Made by a program: the position numbers and the translations under genes. A stretch of DNA of 6,290 nucleotides, taken from assembly GCA_003157295.1 (NCBI GenBank), contig PMJF01000075.1, positions 1 through 6,290 on the forward strand, read 5' to 3'. Every line of letters begins with the position of its first letter. Positions within the stretch are counted from its first letter, which is position 1. Under the pieces are notes generated by a model. It was given only the letters and a program-made list of their open reading frames with translations, did not search any database and was not told where the DNA came from. Origin of the DNA: Candidatus Moraniibacteriota bacterium. GTDB taxonomy: Bacteria > Patescibacteriota > Minisyncoccia > Moranbacterales > UBA11712. Positions 5,463 to 6,290 of the stretch are shown piece by piece.

Positions 5463-5951
5463 ATGATCAAGTCAAAAAAATTCAAGATCGCCGTGCTGGC
5501 GGTTGGAGTTGTTCTTATCTCCCTTGTTAGTTTTGCTGGCGGGGTGGCAGTCGGATTCCACAAAGCCAGATTTTCCGCTAAGTTCGGAGAAAACTACGAG
5601 CGGAATTTTGTCGGTGGTCCGTTTCAAGGATCGCAGGGAGGAATCATGGGACGGGGCCAGCGTGGAATGATGGGGGACTTCAGGGGACAGGATTTCAGAA
5701 ATGCTCATGGATTGGCCGGGACAATAATTTCTATCACGGACAGCAATCTGATCATTAAGGATAAAGACGGCAAAGAAAATACCATAACTGTTACCGATAA
5801 AACCATCATCAAGCGCCAGCGCGATGACATCAAGATCAGCGATCTGAAGCAAAATGACCAGGTGGTCGTCATGGGAAGTCCGGGCGACAACGGGGTTATA
5901 AATGCCGATCTGATCCGTGTGTTTGCTAATAACAATAACGGAAATAACTAA
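5463..5951 (+). CDS. Membrane-anchored DUF5666-like protein
   Basis: From ATG 5463 the protein has 162 residues. A basic start (MIKSKKFK) and a hydrophobic segment at 8-31 anchor it in the membrane or act as a signal. A Gly/Arg/Met/Phe-rich flexible linker follows (about 50-83, with GGIMGRGQRGMMGDFRGQ). The C-terminal domain (about 84-154) has the DUF5666 pattern of short beta strands: GTIISITDSNLIIKD, an 'ENTITVTDKTIIKR' strand pair, then ISDLKQNDQVVVMG and the INADLIRV end strand. This fits a small OB-like barrel on the outer face of the membrane; biochemical function is unknown. An alternative ATG at 5448 would add five residues and overlap the anti-sigma gene by 13 bases. I prefer 5463 because the basic n-region then starts the protein. 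The adaptor gene follows after one base, so the two are tightly cotranscribed, and a role in the same export system is likely but inferred. Confidence 0.78.
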   Translation: MIKSKKFKIAVLAVGVVLISLVSFAGGVAVGFHKARFSAKFGENYERNFVGGPFQGSQGGIMGRGQRGMMGDFRGQDFRNAHGLAGTIISITDSNLIIKDKDGKENTITVTDKTIIKRQRDDIKISDLKQNDQVVVMGSPGDNGVINADLIRVFANNNNGNN

Positions 5952-5952
5952 T

Positions 5953-6290
5953 ATGGCCGATATAAAGTCTTTCTTGGGCAAAAGGAAGAAGTATGTTTGG
6001 GCAGTTATCGCACTTTTAATAGTCGGGGGAAGCTATTATTGGTACAGCAAGTCGAAGTCAACAACCGGTCAAGTTCGGTACGTCACGGCGACAGCCGAAA
6101 AGGGAACGCTTACGTCATCAATTTCCGCGAGCGGGAATGTGATCGTGGATCAAAGCTCCAATATCGATCCGACGATATCGGGAACAGTGGCTGATTTGGC
6201 CGTGGCCGTTGGAGATAAAGTTGCGAAGGGGCAGTTTCTTTTTAGTATTGTCAATGATGACTTATCGGTCTCCGTTGCCAAATCAACGGC
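5953..6290 (+). CDS. HlyD/RND-type periplasmic adaptor subunit (3' end missing)
   Basis: The frame starts at ATG 5953 and is open to the window edge, giving the first 112 codons of a protein usually 350-500 residues long. A basic N-terminus (GKRKKY) leads into one membrane helix at about 14-30, then a linker. The segment from about 43 (VTATAEKGTLTSSISASGNV) is the first beta strand pattern of membrane fusion proteins. Residues 74-104 (TISGTVADLAVAVGDKVAKG, then QFLFSIVNDD) form the first half of the biotinyl-lipoyl-like domain with its typical 'G-x-V-x-x-G-Q' turn. Such adaptors link an inner-membrane transporter (RND pump or MacB-type ABC transporter) to outer parts; in a cell without a normal outer membrane it would act with the transporter alone. 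A transporter gene is expected just beyond the window. It starts one base after the DUF5666-like gene, with only a weak GGA upstream, suggesting translational coupling. Confidence 0.87.
   Translation, partial: MADIKSFLGKRKKYVWAVIALLIVGGSYYWYSKSKSTTGQVRYVTATAEKGTLTSSISASGNVIVDQSSNIDPTISGTVADLAVAVGDKVAKGQFLFSIVNDDLSVSVAKST

Noticed and set aside
5472..5981. A 169-codon minus-strand open frame opposite the DUF5666-like gene
   Set aside because: It is opposite a frame with a recognisable domain and would cross into the adaptor gene; there is no independent support.
5997..6194. A 65-codon plus-strand frame inside the adaptor gene
   Set aside because: It is an out-of-frame shadow of the HlyD-type adaptor, whose own frame is open from 5953 to the edge.

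Overview
The window looks like part of a Candidate Phyla Radiation (Patescibacteria, Parcubacteria-like) chromosome. The main evidence is the first gene: its tandem carboxypeptidase-regulatory-like domains on either side of membrane segments, with the 'RRGWGIVYD' and 'KPAGWGSVEG' entries, match a surface-protein architecture I recall from these genomes. Small compact genes, AT-rich promoter-like spacers, mostly weak Shine-Dalgarno sites and a DUF5666-like protein next to an HlyD-type adaptor also fit. This placement is inference; there is no rRNA or other marker gene. TGA is used as a stop (2072-2074, 3998-4000) and never appears inside the genes, so the standard bacterial code applies, not the UGA-glycine code of Gracilibacteria/SR1.

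Layout, all on the + strand. (1) 2-2074: the 3' part of a large cell-surface protein gene whose start lies before the window, closed by two back-to-back hairpin terminators (2101-2153). (2) 2218-3596: a secreted CHAP-domain peptidoglycan hydrolase, then after two bases a hemerythrin-like protein. (3) 3686-4000: a YggT-family membrane protein, ending in a strong terminator (4018-4048). (4) 4138-4323: a 61-residue charged small protein with a Cys-Cys-His cluster, with the best ribosome binding site in the window and its own terminator (4373-4401). (5) 4444 to the end: an ECF-type sigma factor, a two-pass membrane protein in the anti-sigma position, a membrane-anchored DUF5666-like protein, and the first 112 codons of an HlyD/RND-type periplasmic adaptor that runs off the window.

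The window is dominated by the cell envelope: a surface display protein, a wall hydrolase, membrane proteins and an efflux adaptor. The last block reads as one regulated unit. The sigma factor is presumably held by the membrane protein after it and would control an export system whose first parts are the DUF5666-like protein and the adaptor. A promoter-like site at 5411-5439 could let the last two genes be transcribed apart from the sigma/anti-sigma pair.

No stretch above 300 bases lacks a gene. I saw no tRNA, rRNA, CRISPR array, insertion sequence, integrase or attachment site.
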